From assembly GCA_018812925.1 (NCBI GenBank), contig JAHJCU010000003.1, forward strand, positions 170,436-234,435: 64,000 bases of DNA. Reading direction: 5' to 3'. The DNA comes from Candidatus Omnitrophota bacterium. GTDB lineage: Bacteria; CAIJMQ01. The translations under genes and the position numbers were made by a program. Positions 38,762-47,348 of this stretch are shown here, in pieces; the first letter of the stretch is position 1; the number at the start of each line of letters is the position of its first letter. The notes beneath the pieces were generated by a model, which was not told the origin of the DNA, made no database searches, and worked only from the letters and a program-made list of their open reading frames with translations.

Positions 38762-39862
38762 TTATATTTGTGATTTCACGATTTTTACAATTTCTTCTAT
38801 TTCTTCTTTCTCCAATTCAGGATACATTGGCAGGGATAAAACTTCCGTTTGTATTTTTTCTGCAACCGGAAAATCGCCTATTTTATATCCCAAATCATTA
38901 TGAACTTCTTGGAGATGCAGACACAGCGGATAATATATGGCGCAAGCTATACCGTTTTCTTTTAGGCGGGTTAAGACCACATCTCTTTTTTCTTTTATGC
39001 GTATCGTGTAATAATTAAAAGAGTGTTCGGAATAAGCGGGAATAAACGGAGTGATGATCTCACTTCCAAGGAAAAGTTTATTATAAAGCCTTGCTTTTTC
39101 CAGACGCATCGTAATCCATTTTTCTATATATTTTAATTTGATTTTTAAAACAGCTGCTTGCAATGTGTCCAATCTGCTATTGAACCCGTGCAGAGTGTAA
39201 TGATATTGCTCGGTTTGTCCGTGATTTCTCAAAAACTTTAGCTTTTGTATGGTTTGTTCGTCGTTTGTAGTTATCATTCCTCCATCGCCGTAAGCACCTA
39301 AATTCTTTGCCGGGAAAAAGCTAAAACATCCTATGTCACCGATAGCGCCAGCTTTTTTATCCTTATATTCTGATCCAAAACTTTGGGCGGCATCTTCTAT
39401 TACTTTAAGGTTATATTTTTGGGCTAACGATAATATTTTATCCATTTCGCAAGATAATCCATAAAGGTGCACAGGAAGAATTGCTTTTGTTTTAGACGTT
39501 ATTTTTTCTTCTATTTTATTGGTATCTATGTTATATGTTTCTTCGTCTATATCGCAAAATACGGGCTTTGCGCCTGCTCTTATGATTGCTTCAGTTGTTG
39601 CAATAAATGTAAAAGGCGTGGTTATTACTTCGTCGCCTTCTGAAATATTCAGGGTTCTAATAGCCAAAACTAAAGCATCTGTTCCGGATGCAACTCCTAT
39701 GGCAAATTTAGTATTTAAATAATTCGCCATTTCTTTTTCGAATTCTTCCACTTCCCTGCCGAGAATAAAATTTGTATTTGTAACAACTTGTTCAATAGCC
39801 AAATCTATCTCTTTTTTGATGCTCTGATACTGTTTCTTTAAATCGGTTAATGGTATTGTCAT
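38762..39862 (-). CDS. DegT/DnrJ/EryC1/StrS aminotransferase, WbpE-like
   Basis: 366 residues with all aminotransferase features: GVASGTDALVLAI, VITTPFTFIATTEAI, LPVHLYGLSCEMD, VIEDAAQSFGSEY, and CFSFFPAKNLGAYGDGG with the PLP lysine at residue 186. The sequence style is that of WbpE, which aminates the 3-keto group of a UDP-2-acetamido hexuronate. The adjacent upstream gene encodes a UDP-HexNAc 6-dehydrogenase, which supports that role. The oxidoreductase (WbpB) and acetyltransferase (WbpD) of that pathway are not in the window. GGAGA precedes the ATG. Confidence 0.92.
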   Translation of the reverse strand: MTIPLTDLKKQYQSIKKEIDLAIEQVVTNTNFILGREVEEFEKEMANYLNTKFAIGVASGTDALVLAIRTLNISEGDEVITTPFTFIATTEAIIRAGAKPVFCDIDEETYNIDTNKIEEKITSKTKAILPVHLYGLSCEMDKILSLAQKYNLKVIEDAAQSFGSEYKDKKAGAIGDIGCFSFFPAKNLGAYGDGGMITTNDEQTIQKLKFLRNHGQTEQYHYTLHGFNSRLDTLQAAVLKIKLKYIEKWITMRLEKARLYNKLFLGSEIITPFIPAYSEHSFNYYTIRIKEKRDVVLTRLKENGIACAIYYPLCLHLQEVHNDLGYKIGDFPVAEKIQTEVLSLPMYPELEKEEIEEIVKIVKSQI

Positions 39863-39892
39863 AATATCTCCGTAAATGGTAATTCGTAAGAT

Positions 39893-41194
39893 TTATGCTT
39901 TGACTACCTTCTTGTTAATATCTTTATAAACTCCTCTTGTGTCTATTATTAACTTGCCGTGTTTTAAAATTTTCCGGTAATCATAATTGTGATGGGCTGT
40001 TATGATAATAATTGCATCCATTGTTCTTAGAAGCTTCGGTGTAAGCGGTTTTGAAGACAGTTTAAAATCGTGCTTTCTTGACTTTTTAAGACGGGCAACA
40101 TATGGGTCATTGTAAGAAACTTCAGCGCCTTTTTTAAACAATAAATCCATAACTTCATAAGCAGGGGATTCTCTGTCGTCGTCAGTATCGGATTTATATG
40201 CAACGCCTAAAATTAAAATTTTTGATTTCTTTAATTTTTTGTTTTCATCCTTTAATGCTCGTTCGGTTTTTTTCAGTACATATTTCGGCATAGAAGTATT
40301 TATATCGCCTGCAAGCTCTATGAATTTTGTATCTAATCCATATTCTTTTGCTTTCCATGTAAAATAAAACGGGTCAATCGGTATGCAATGACCGCCTAAT
40401 CCGGGCCCGGGATAAAAAGCATGAAAACCAAAGGGTTTTGTCTTGGCCGCGGATATTACTTCCCACACATCTATATCCATCTTATCAAGAACTATTTTTA
40501 GCTCGTTAACAAGCGCTATGTTGACGGCTCTGTATATATTTTCAAGAAGTTTTGTCATTTCTGCCACTTCGGTAGAAGATACGGGAATTACTTTTTCTAC
40601 AATTGATGAATAAAGCAAAACTCCTAATTGCAGGCAATTTGGGGTAATACCACCCACAACTTTTGGAATAGTCTTTGTATTGTATTTTTTATTGCCTGGG
40701 TCTTCTCGTTCAGGTGAAAATACGAGAAAGAAATCTTTTCCGATTTCAAGTTTTTTTGATTGAAAAATCGGCAAAACTAATTCTTTTGTTGTTCCGGGGT
40801 AGGTGGTAGATTCCAAAGAGATAAGTTGCCCCTTCCTTAATGTCTTTTTTATAGCATTCACGCTGTTTTTCACATATTGCATATCCGGGTCTTTTTTGTT
40901 TTTAAGCGGTGTTGGAACACATATGATAATAACATCGACCTTGGATAGTTCCGCCATATTGTTTGTGGCGCGGAATTTTTTTTGGTATTTTTTAAACACA
41001 TCAAAGGAAATGTGTTGTATATAAGATTTTCGCTTATTTAAACAGTCAACTTTTTTCTTGTCTAGGTCAAAACCTACTACAGGAAAGCCCTCTTCCAGAA
41101 ACCTTATCACAAGCGGAAGCCCTACATAGCCCAGCCCTATTACTCCTATCCTTGCTTTTTTATTTGCGATGAGTTTTTTAAGTTCGTTTTGCAT
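39893..41194 (-). CDS. UDP-N-acetyl-hexosamine 6-dehydrogenase (WbpA/WecC-like)
   Basis: About 433 residues of the UDP-glucose/GDP-mannose dehydrogenase family: RIGVIGLGYVGLPL (NAD site), VIICVPTPL, LESTTYPGTT, FSPEREDPGN, EMTKLLENIYRAVN, and GPGLGGHCIPIDPFYF containing the catalytic Cys. The C-terminal domain has ILGVAYKSDTDDDRESPA. The sequence favours WbpA-type UDP-GlcNAc oxidation. ATG 41194 (MQNELKKL) is chosen over a TTG at 41242. It is the first gene of the minus-strand locus and is divergent from the aromatic-pathway operon. Confidence 0.93.
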   Translation of the reverse strand: MQNELKKLIANKKARIGVIGLGYVGLPLVIRFLEEGFPVVGFDLDKKKVDCLNKRKSYIQHISFDVFKKYQKKFRATNNMAELSKVDVIIICVPTPLKNKKDPDMQYVKNSVNAIKKTLRKGQLISLESTTYPGTTKELVLPIFQSKKLEIGKDFFLVFSPEREDPGNKKYNTKTIPKVVGGITPNCLQLGVLLYSSIVEKVIPVSSTEVAEMTKLLENIYRAVNIALVNELKIVLDKMDIDVWEVISAAKTKPFGFHAFYPGPGLGGHCIPIDPFYFTWKAKEYGLDTKFIELAGDINTSMPKYVLKKTERALKDENKKLKKSKILILGVAYKSDTDDDRESPAYEVMDLLFKKGAEVSYNDPYVARLKKSRKHDFKLSSKPLTPKLLRTMDAIIIITAHHNYDYRKILKHGKLIIDTRGVYKDINKKVVKA

Positions 41195-41295
41195 GTAATC
41201 TCTATTTTGGATTATTGATAATTTCGAAGGATATTCTATCAAAAATATGCAATAAAATCTTTTAAGTTCTTATCTTATTTAAATCCATTCCGGAC

Positions 41296-41319
41296 AAAGC
41301 ATTTCAATTGAAATGCTTT
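41296..41319. promoter_or_regulatory. Perfect 24-bp palindrome overlapping a -35 box, candidate operator
   Basis: A 12-base half-site (AAAGCATTTCAA) is followed at once by its exact reverse complement, with no spacer. The right half contains the -35 hexamer of the promoter described next. A dimeric repressor bound here would block RNA polymerase. It lies between the divergent dehydrogenase gene and the ADH-synthase operon and could affect both. No T-run follows, so it does not look like a terminator. Confidence 0.7.
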
Positions 41320-41336
41320 AGGTAATTAGGTAATAT
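41308..41336 (+). promoter_or_regulatory. Sigma-70 promoter of the ADH synthase/DHQ synthase II operon
   Basis: TTGAAA (41308-41313) and TAATAT (41331-41336) are spaced by exactly 17 bases. Transcription would begin near 41343. A strong GGAGG follows at 41368-41372 and the ATG at 41380, giving a leader of about 37 bases. Confidence 0.7.
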
Positions 41337-41379
41337 AGCAATGTTATTAATAAAAAAACAATCTATTGGAGGAAATACA

Positions 41380-42177
41380 ATGATAGGTAAACTTATTAGA
41401 CTCGAAAGAATTATAGACCGGAATTCAGGCAAAACCGTTATTTTGCCTATGGACCATGGTCTTACTATGGGACCTATAGAAGGTTTAGTCGATATGAAAA
41501 AAATTATCGACGAAGCGGTAGAAGGTGGTGCCAATGCTGTTATTTTGCATAAAGGGATCGTAATATCGGGTCATAGAAGTTCAGGGCAAGATATAGGACT
41601 TATAATTCATCTAACAGGTAGCACTTCTCTAAGTCCCGCGCCAAATGCCAAGGTAGCCGTATGTAGCGTAGATGAAGCAATTAAATTGGGCGCAGACGCC
41701 GTATCTGTGCATATTAATTTAGGTGATCCGTCTGAGGGAATAATGCTCCGTCATTTTGGAGAGGTGTCCAGACAATGTCAGGAATGGGGAATGCCTTTAT
41801 TAGCTATGATGTACACACGGGGCGATAAAATTAAGAACGAATTTGATGTTAAATATGTGAAACATGCTGCAAGAGTTGGCGCTGAAATGGGCGCGGATAT
41901 TGTTAAGGTAAATTATACAGGCAGTCCTGAAAGCTTTAAAGAAGTTATTGAAGGCTGTCCTGTTCCTGTAATTATTGCAGGCGGCGAAAAATTGGAAACA
42001 GAGATGGATTTATGGAAAATAATAGAAGGAGCGCTTTTATCAGGAGCATCAGGTGTTTCTATAGGAAGGAATATTTTCCAGCACGAAAATCCCAGCTTGC
42101 TTATAAAGACAATCGGTAAAATGGTGCATGAAAATCTTTCCATAAATGAAGCAGTTAAAATGATGAGTTCAAAATGA
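41380..42177 (+). CDS. 2-amino-3,7-dideoxy-D-threo-hept-6-ulosonate (ADH) synthase
   Basis: About 265 residues, DeoC/FbaB-type class I aldolase fold. [56 protein letters not shown], and [10 protein letters not shown] with the probable Schiff-base Lys are typical of archaeal AroA' proteins. The enzyme joins L-aspartate semialdehyde to a 6-deoxy-5-ketofructose 1-phosphate-derived unit, the first step of the archaeal-type route to dehydroquinate. The GGAGG and the promoter position decide for ATG 41380 over 41341. The next gene encodes the second enzyme, overlapping by ATGA. A plain fructose-bisphosphate aldolase is unlikely given that partner. Confidence 0.92.
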   Translation: MIGKLIRLERIIDRNSGKTVILPMDHGLTMGPIEGLVDMKKIIDEAVEGGANAVILHKGIVISGHRSSGQDIGLIIHLTGSTSLSPAPNAKVAVCSVDEAIKLGADAVSVHINLGDPSEGIMLRHFGEVSRQCQEWGMPLLAMMYTRGDKIKNEFDVKYVKHAARVGAEMGADIVKVNYTGSPESFKEVIEGCPVPVIIAGGEKLETEMDLWKIIEGALLSGASGVSIGRNIFQHENPSLLIKTIGKMVHENLSINEAVKMMSSK

Positions 42178-43166
42178 AAAAATTCTGGATTAAAGTAATT
42201 CCCTGGCAAAAAGAATTAGTTACTACTGCTTTAGAAAGTGGAGCGGATGCTGTTTGGATAGAGAAGGGATTTAATGAACAAGTAAAACAATTAGGCAAAA
42301 TTAACACTATTGCTGAAGATGGAGATATAAAAATAGATAAGGATGTAATATATTTAAAAATTCAGAGTAAAGAAGATGAAAAAAAAGCACTTCAAATGAG
42401 CAAATCCAAAACAGTTATTCTTTCTACTCCTGACTGGAGCATTATCCCGCTTGAAAATCTTATTGCTCAAACCAAAGGACTAATTGCTGAAGTTAATAGT
42501 TTCAGCCAAGCTAAAACAGCTTTACAGATATTGGAAAAGGGCGTAGATGGTATTTTGCTTAACACAACGAACCTAAACGAAATAAAGAAAACGGCAAGCT
42601 TAGTAAAAAATATTTCCGAAAATTTGAATTTATCTGAAGCTAAAATTACCAATACAAAAGTTTTGGGTATGGGAGATAGGGTCTGTATTGATACCTGTTC
42701 AAAGATGAAACTAGGCGAAGGCATGCTTATAGGAAACAGTAGCAGCGCTATGTTCTTGGTCCATTCGGAAACTATTGAGAATCCTTATGTCCAAACCCGT
42801 CCTTTTAGAGTTAATGCGGGCGGTTTGCACGCTTATACTCTCTTATCCGAAGGCAAAACAAAATATCTTAGTGAAATAAAAAGCGGTGATGAAGTTTTAA
42901 TAGTTAATTCTAAAGGCGATACACAAGTTGCCATAGTGGGCAGAGCAAAAATAGAAAGACGCCCTATGATGTTAGTAGAAGCAGAAGTTGAAGGTAAAAA
43001 AGTGTCCCTTATTCTTCAAAACGCCGAAACAGTAAATCTGACTGAATCCAATGGCTCGCCCATATCTGTAGTTTCTCTTAAGAAAGGCGCTCCAATTCTG
43101 GTTTACACAGAAAACACAGGAAGACATTTCGGAATAAAAATAGAAGAAACTATTGAAGAAAAATAA
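42174..43166 (+). CDS. 3-dehydroquinate synthase II
   Basis: 330 residues of the archaeal AroB' family: [72 protein letters not shown], and the C-terminal beta-rich domain ending ENTGRHFGIKI. It oxidatively deaminates and cyclises ADH to 3-dehydroquinate using NAD. The start overlaps the ADH synthase stop (ATGA, 42174-42177), so the two are translationally coupled. The pair replaces DAHP synthase and AroB at the entry of aromatic amino-acid synthesis. The tyrA-like gene at the window end belongs to the same pathway. Confidence 0.95.
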   Translation: MKKFWIKVIPWQKELVTTALESGADAVWIEKGFNEQVKQLGKINTIAEDGDIKIDKDVIYLKIQSKEDEKKALQMSKSKTVILSTPDWSIIPLENLIAQTKGLIAEVNSFSQAKTALQILEKGVDGILLNTTNLNEIKKTASLVKNISENLNLSEAKITNTKVLGMGDRVCIDTCSKMKLGEGMLIGNSSSAMFLVHSETIENPYVQTRPFRVNAGGLHAYTLLSEGKTKYLSEIKSGDEVLIVNSKGDTQVAIVGRAKIERRPMMLVEAEVEGKKVSLILQNAETVNLTESNGSPISVVSLKKGAPILVYTENTGRHFGIKIEETIEEK

Positions 43167-43227
43167 TTACTCGTTTTATCCTACCTCTTATTCCTACCAC
43201 TGCAGGTGGGAAATGTAAAATATAAAT

Positions 43228-44376
43228 ATGAAAAAGAAACTTATAATGCTCATTGCCGGCGAACCATCGGGTGACCTTCACGGCGCAAATCTTATGCGCA
43301 ATTTAAAGAAAGTGGATAATTCTTTGGATTTCATAGGCGCCGGGGGTAAAAAAATGGAACAGGAAGGTCTTATAGGTATAACCGATATGGACTCTCTTGC
43401 AGTCGTTGGAATTAAAGAGATTTTTGGAAAATATGCATCTTTAAAACAAGCCTTCCGCCGTTTAACCGAAATAATCGAAAAAAACAAACCTGATTGTTTG
43501 ATACTGATAGACTATCCCGGCTTTAATTTAAGAATGGCAAAAATTGCAAAAGAAAAGAACGTTCCCGTTTTTTATTATATATCCCCTCAAATTTGGGCTT
43601 GGGGCAGAAATAGAATCAAAAAAATAAAAAAATATGTAGATAAGATGTTTGTAATTCTTCCTTTTGAAAAAGAGTTTTATTCGCAATATGGTGTAAATGC
43701 AGAATTTTTAGGACATCCTTTACTTGATATAGTAAAACCTAATTTAAGCAAAGAACAGAGTTTCTCTTCTTTTGGTTTTAATCCTAATGAAATACTTATC
43801 GGCCTGCTTCCGGGCAGTAGATGGGAAGAAGTGAAACTATCCATACCGATTATGGCCCAAGCCTGCAAGATAATTGCCAAAGAAGTGCCGAATGTAAAGT
43901 TTGGTATTTTAGTCTCTGAAAATATAGATGTTAAAAAAATAGAATCTTTAGTACCACACAATAAACAAGTGTTTCATTTTATTAAAGACAAGAATTATAA
44001 TTTTATAAATATATGCGATTTGGTACTGGTAAACTCCGGAACCGCCACTTTAGAAGTTGCGATTCTAGGTAAACCAATGTTAATTATTTATAAATTATCA
44101 TTTCTTTCCTGGTTAATCCTGAAAATGCTTGTAAAGATACCTTATATCGGATTGGCGAACATTATAAAAGGCGAAAAGATAGTACCTGAATTCATACAAT
44201 TCGCAGCGACTCCCTCAAAAGTAGCAAAAGAAGCTTTAAGTATATTGGTTGATGAAAATAGAATCATAACAATTCAAAAAAATCTTTCAGAAGTAAAAGC
44301 AAAACTTGGTAAAGAAGGCGCTTCGGAAAAAACTGCACAGGCGATATTGGAAGAAATACAAAAGAAATATAATTGA
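43228..44376 (+). CDS. lpxB: Lipid-A-disaccharide synthase
   Basis: 382 residues, GT19. IAGEPSGDLHGANL (9-22), FIGAGGKKMEQEG, IDYPGFNLRMAK, YYISPQIWAWG, VILPFEKEFY, FLGHPLLDIV, IGLLPGSRWEEVK and LVNSGTATLEVAILG make the assignment secure. It condenses UDP-2,3-diacylglucosamine with lipid X in lipid A synthesis, a strong sign of an outer membrane. No clear ribosome site is seen. The stop codon at 44374-44376 is followed at once by the left arm of a repeat that brackets the next gene. Confidence 0.97.
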   Translation: MKKKLIMLIAGEPSGDLHGANLMRNLKKVDNSLDFIGAGGKKMEQEGLIGITDMDSLAVVGIKEIFGKYASLKQAFRRLTEIIEKNKPDCLILIDYPGFNLRMAKIAKEKNVPVFYYISPQIWAWGRNRIKKIKKYVDKMFVILPFEKEFYSQYGVNAEFLGHPLLDIVKPNLSKEQSFSSFGFNPNEILIGLLPGSRWEEVKLSIPIMAQACKIIAKEVPNVKFGILVSENIDVKKIESLVPHNKQVFHFIKDKNYNFINICDLVLVNSGTATLEVAILGKPMLIIYKLSFLSWLILKMLVKIPYIGLANIIKGEKIVPEFIQFAATPSKVAKEALSILVDENRIITIQKNLSEVKAKLGKEGASEKTAQAILEEIQKKYN

Positions 44377-44407
44377 TATATGTAGAAATATATGGAAATA
44401 TGTTGTT
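44377..44407. repeat. Left arm of period-10 inverted repeat bracketing the four-helix-bundle gene
   Basis: GAAAT-type cores recur at a 10-base spacing. The last 16 bases (44392-44407) pair with 44803-44818 on the other side of the gene at 14 of 16 positions. The arm begins directly after the lpxB stop codon. Confidence 0.7.
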
Positions 44408-44420
44408 AGGAACTTAAAAT

Positions 44421-44801
44421 ATGAAAGATTATATACCGCTAAGTGCATTGGAAGTATATAAATTATCCAGAGAATTATCTGAAATTGCTTGGCAAATATA
44501 TGAAACTTTAAACTGGCAAGATAAAAAAATTATGGGAGACCAATTTATTGAATCTGTTGATTCTGTTGGTGCTAACATAGCCGAAGGCTATAAAAGATAT
44601 CATTATTTAGACAGAATCAAATTTTATTATAATAGTAGGGCTTCTTTAAGCGAAAGTTGCAATCATTGGTTAGAACTGCTTTATGAAAGAAAAAATATAA
44701 ATCCGAAATTGTTTGAGAAAGTAAAGAAACTTGAAAAAAGGTTATCAATAAAATTAGCTAATTTTATAAACACAACTTATAAATCAAAAAATGGAGAATA
44801 A
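44421..44801 (+). CDS. Four-helix-bundle protein (23S rRNA intervening-sequence protein family)
   Basis: 126 residues. LEVYKLSRELSEIAWQIYE, FIESVDSVGANIAEGYKR, RIKFYYNSRASLSESCNHW and ERLSIKLANFI correspond to the four helices of the S23/IVP family, which also includes the Avd accessory proteins of diversity-generating retroelements. In some bacteria these genes lie in hairpin-forming intervening sequences of 23S rRNA genes. Here the gene stands between lpxB and an acyltransferase gene and is flanked on both sides by complementary repeat arms, so it would lie in the loop of a hairpin. The role is unknown. It looks like an insertion into the lipid A gene group. Confidence 0.93.
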   Translation: MKDYIPLSALEVYKLSRELSEIAWQIYETLNWQDKKIMGDQFIESVDSVGANIAEGYKRYHYLDRIKFYYNSRASLSESCNHWLELLYERKNINPKLFEKVKKLEKRLSIKLANFINTTYKSKNGE

Positions 44802-44802
44802 T

Positions 44803-44848
44803 AACAACTTATTTCTATTTTATTTCAATTTATTTCTATGCATTTCTA
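44803..44848. repeat. Right arm of period-10 inverted repeat, running into the next gene start
   Basis: ATTTC cores occur at 44811, 44822, 44832 and 44842, spaced 11, 10 and 10 bases. The first 16 bases pair with the left arm at 44392-44407. The arm continues past the ATG at 44838 assigned to the acyltransferase, so the 5' end of that gene appears to be made of repeat sequence. A related single arm lies at 62189-62220. Confidence 0.7.
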
Positions 44849-45518
44849 TTTGATTCCCTCGAAAATTCGTAATTTTATAAAATGGCTCAAGTTTAATACA
44901 TTGCCTCCCATTATCTGGCTGTTAATGTATCTTATCGGTAAAACAACGAAATTTACTGTCATAGGCGAAGAGAATTATAAAAAAACAAAAGGTCCTGTTA
45001 TTTTTACATTCTGGCATAACAGAATATTTTTATCGGTTTATTATTATAGATATATTCTCAATAAAAAAAATATATGTGTTCTTTTAAGCCCTTCAAAGGA
45101 TGGCGAATTACTTGCCAAAGTAATCAATAAGTTGGGATTTGCTTCCGCAAGAGGTTCAAGTAAACATTATAGTAAAAACACCTTCACAACAATGCTTGCA
45201 GCATTTAAAAAAGGATTTGACGCGGCAATAGTTCCCGACGGTCCACAGGGACCGAAATACAAAGCAAAACTTGGCGTTATTCGTATTGCTCAAAAAGCAG
45301 GAATCCCCTTAATTCCAGTAGCTTATAATGTTTCCAGAAAAAAAATTCTTTCTACTTGGGATTCATTTCTATTGCCTTTACCCTTTTCCCGCGCAGTTTT
45401 GATTTATGACAAGCCTTTAATGATATCTTCGGATATTAATGAGGAGAATGCAAAAACATTATTAGAAAAACGATTAACAAAGATAACCAAAGAAGCAGAT
45501 GAATATTTCAATAAATAA
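44838..45518 (+). CDS. Lysophospholipid acyltransferase family protein (DUF374)
   Basis: 226 residues. PVIFTFWHNRIF carries the acyltransferase H-x4-D/N-like motif, and SPSKDGELLAKVI, GSSKHYS and AAIVPDGPQGPKYKAK are hallmarks of the DUF374 group, which is linked to lipid A or phospholipid acylation. A hydrophobic helix lies at about 22-37. The gene follows lpxB apart from the inserted four-helix-bundle gene, suggesting a late lipid A acylation step. The start is uncertain: ATG 44838 lies within a repeat arm and has no ribosome site, so a downstream start may be used. Confidence 0.9.
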   Translation: MHFYLIPSKIRNFIKWLKFNTLPPIIWLLMYLIGKTTKFTVIGEENYKKTKGPVIFTFWHNRIFLSVYYYRYILNKKNICVLLSPSKDGELLAKVINKLGFASARGSSKHYSKNTFTTMLAAFKKGFDAAIVPDGPQGPKYKAKLGVIRIAQKAGIPLIPVAYNVSRKKILSTWDSFLLPLPFSRAVLIYDKPLMISSDINEENAKTLLEKRLTKITKEADEYFNK

Positions 45519-45597
45519 CAGAAGTCAGATGGCAGAAATCAGAAATCAGATTTTTTATCTTCTGTCGTCTGTGTTCTGTACTCTGTTTTCTGTTCTC
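45519..45597. repeat. Period-7 palindromic array B (CAGANNN / NNNTCTG)
   Basis: CAGA cores stand at 45519, 45526, 45533, 45540 and 45547, and five TCTGT cores follow in the right arm, each 7 bases apart. The right arm is the reverse complement of the left-arm unit, around a T-rich centre. The array starts one base after the acyltransferase stop and ends just before the queH ATG, so it fills the whole gap between these genes. Confidence 0.88.
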
Positions 45598-45601
45598 ACC
45601 A

Positions 45602-46156
45602 ATGCATAAGAAAATATTGCTACACATCTGTTGTTCCATTTGCGCTTCAAGTGTAATTGAACAGTTACAGAACGAAGGTTGGCAGGTTGAATGTTTTTTC
45701 TACAACCCCAATATTCATCCCGCTAAAGAATATAAAGCCAGAATAGAAGATGCAGCCTCTTTATTGAGTAAACTAAACGTTCCTATTTACGAAGGCATAT
45801 ACGATAAAAACCAATGGGTTCGAAGAGTTAAAGGGTTAGAGAAAGAGAAAGAAGGCGGCAGAAGATGTCAACACTGTTTTTATTTAAGACTTGAAGAAAC
45901 ATTTAATGAAGCAAAAACAAGAAAGATACCGTATTTCACAACAACTTTAACCGTAAGCCCCCATAAAAATAGTAAAATTATAAATAGTATCGGGCGCCTT
46001 ATCGGCAAAGATTCATTTATTGCTAAAGATTTCAAGAAAAAAGACGGTTTCAAAAGAGCCGTAGAATTAAGCAAAGAACATAACCTGTACCATCAACATT
46101 ATTGTGGTTGTGTGTTTAGCTCGCCTCGTGATGCAGTTACTTCAAAATCTTCTTAA
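45602..46156 (+). CDS. queH: Epoxyqueuosine reductase QueH
   Basis: 184 residues of the QueH (DUF208) family, the non-homologous replacement for QueG in the last step of tRNA queuosine synthesis. LLHICCSICASSVIE has the vicinal Cys pair, then FFYNPNIHPAKEY, GGRRCQHCFYLRL, FTTTLTVSPHKNS, DFKKKDGFKR and YHQHYCGCVFS, giving the conserved cysteines for the metal sites. The ATG follows the end of repeat B. The last 20 bases overlap the end of the convergent hisC gene. Confidence 0.95.
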   Translation: MHKKILLHICCSICASSVIEQLQNEGWQVECFFYNPNIHPAKEYKARIEDAASLLSKLNVPIYEGIYDKNQWVRRVKGLEKEKEGGRRCQHCFYLRLEETFNEAKTRKIPYFTTTLTVSPHKNSKIINSIGRLIGKDSFIAKDFKKKDGFKRAVELSKEHNLYHQHYCGCVFSSPRDAVTSKSS

Positions 46157-47231
46157 GCGATTCTATGAATTTTATGTTATCGGACAACTTGCCTATTGTA
46201 ACTCTTATAAAATTTGGCATATCATAACTGCCCATAGGCCGTACTATAACGCCTTCTCTAAGAAGTTTTTCAAATACTTCTTTGCCGTCTCTGGCCATAT
46301 TAACAAGAATAAAATTGGCCGAGGTAGGAACATATTCAAGCCCGAAAGATTCAAGCTCTTTATAAAGAAACTTTTTCCCTTCTTCATTCATTGCCTTGGA
46401 TTTTTTAATCTGCTGTTCATCATCCAATGCAGCAATTGCAGCGGCTTGAGCGAGCCTGTTCACGTTAAACGGCTGGCGTATTCTATTCATTTCTGCAAAT
46501 ATTTCTTTCTTTGCTATTCCATATCCGACTCGTAGTCCCGCCAATCCGTAAATCTTCGAGAAAGTTCTTAAGATTATTACATTTCTTCCCTCTCTCATAT
46601 ATTGAATGGTATCCGGAAAATTGTCACCTGCATATTCATAATATGCTTCATCAAAAACTACAATCACATCCTCCGGGACTTTTTTCATAAAAAATTCCAC
46701 TTGCGTTTTATCAACTATTGTTCCCGTAGGATTATTTGGATTTGCAATGAAAAGCAATTTAGTTTTATCAGTAACTGCATCTAACATTGCTTCCAAGTCA
46801 TGCGTATAATTTTTAAGGGTAGTGCTTTTTAAAGTGCCTGCCATAACATTAGTGGCAATGGAATAGATTACAAATCCGGGCCAGGCGATAACTACTTCTT
46901 CGTCGGGATTAAGAAACGCTTCGGTAATAACTCTTATTACCTCATCTGTTCCGTTGCCCATAAATATTTCATCCATTCCTACATTAAGCTTCTGCGCTAT
47001 TTTTTGTTTAAGATAAAATGAGTTGCCGTCAGGATATATATTAATATCGCCCACTGCTTTTTTGATTGCTTCAATAGCTTTCGGCGAAGGACCTAATGCA
47101 TTCTCATTAGAAGCTAATTTAATGACTTCGTTCAATCCTAATTCCCGTTTTACCTCTTCTATAGGTTTACCGGGCGGGTAGGGGAGAATATCCGCAATAC
47201 TTGGTCTTATTAAATCTCGTATCTTTTTCAT
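46137..47231 (-). CDS. hisC: Histidinol-phosphate aminotransferase
   Basis: 364 residues, class I/II PLP aminotransferase: KLASNENALGPSPKAIEAI, MGNGTDEVI, FIANPNNPTGT, VVFDEAYYEYAG, and RTFSKIYGLAGLRVGYG containing the PLP lysine. HisC of this type often also accepts aromatic keto acids. It is convergent with queH, sharing 20 bases of 3' coding sequence, and divergent from priA. No other his genes are in the window, so a role in phenylalanine and tyrosine transamination is possible as well. Confidence 0.93.
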   Translation of the reverse strand: MKKIRDLIRPSIADILPYPPGKPIEEVKRELGLNEVIKLASNENALGPSPKAIEAIKKAVGDINIYPDGNSFYLKQKIAQKLNVGMDEIFMGNGTDEVIRVITEAFLNPDEEVVIAWPGFVIYSIATNVMAGTLKSTTLKNYTHDLEAMLDAVTDKTKLLFIANPNNPTGTIVDKTQVEFFMKKVPEDVIVVFDEAYYEYAGDNFPDTIQYMREGRNVIILRTFSKIYGLAGLRVGYGIAKKEIFAEMNRIRQPFNVNRLAQAAAIAALDDEQQIKKSKAMNEEGKKFLYKELESFGLEYVPTSANFILVNMARDGKEVFEKLLREGVIVRPMGSYDMPNFIRVTIGKLSDNIKFIESLKKILK

Positions 47232-47282
47232 AAGGATGGATTTTAAGATAATCGAGTGTTACAGTCAAACGGTTTGAAACAG

Positions 47283-47348
47283 TTTTAAGTTGTAAGTAGT
47301 AAGTTTTAAGTAAAAAACTTAGGACTTAAAACCTATAACTTATAACTT
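47283..47348. repeat. Period-7 palindromic array C (TAAGNNN / NNNCTTA)
   Basis: TAAG cores occur at 47286, 47293, 47300 and 47307. The right arm has CTTA-type cores at the same 7-base spacing, and the arms are mutually complementary. It lies between the divergent hisC and priA genes, where no transcript should terminate, so it is not simply a terminator. Confidence 0.85.

Noticed and set aside
41341..41379. Upstream ATG at 41341 as the ADH synthase start
   Set aside because: It falls at the predicted transcription start and lacks a ribosome site, while GGAGG precedes ATG 41380.
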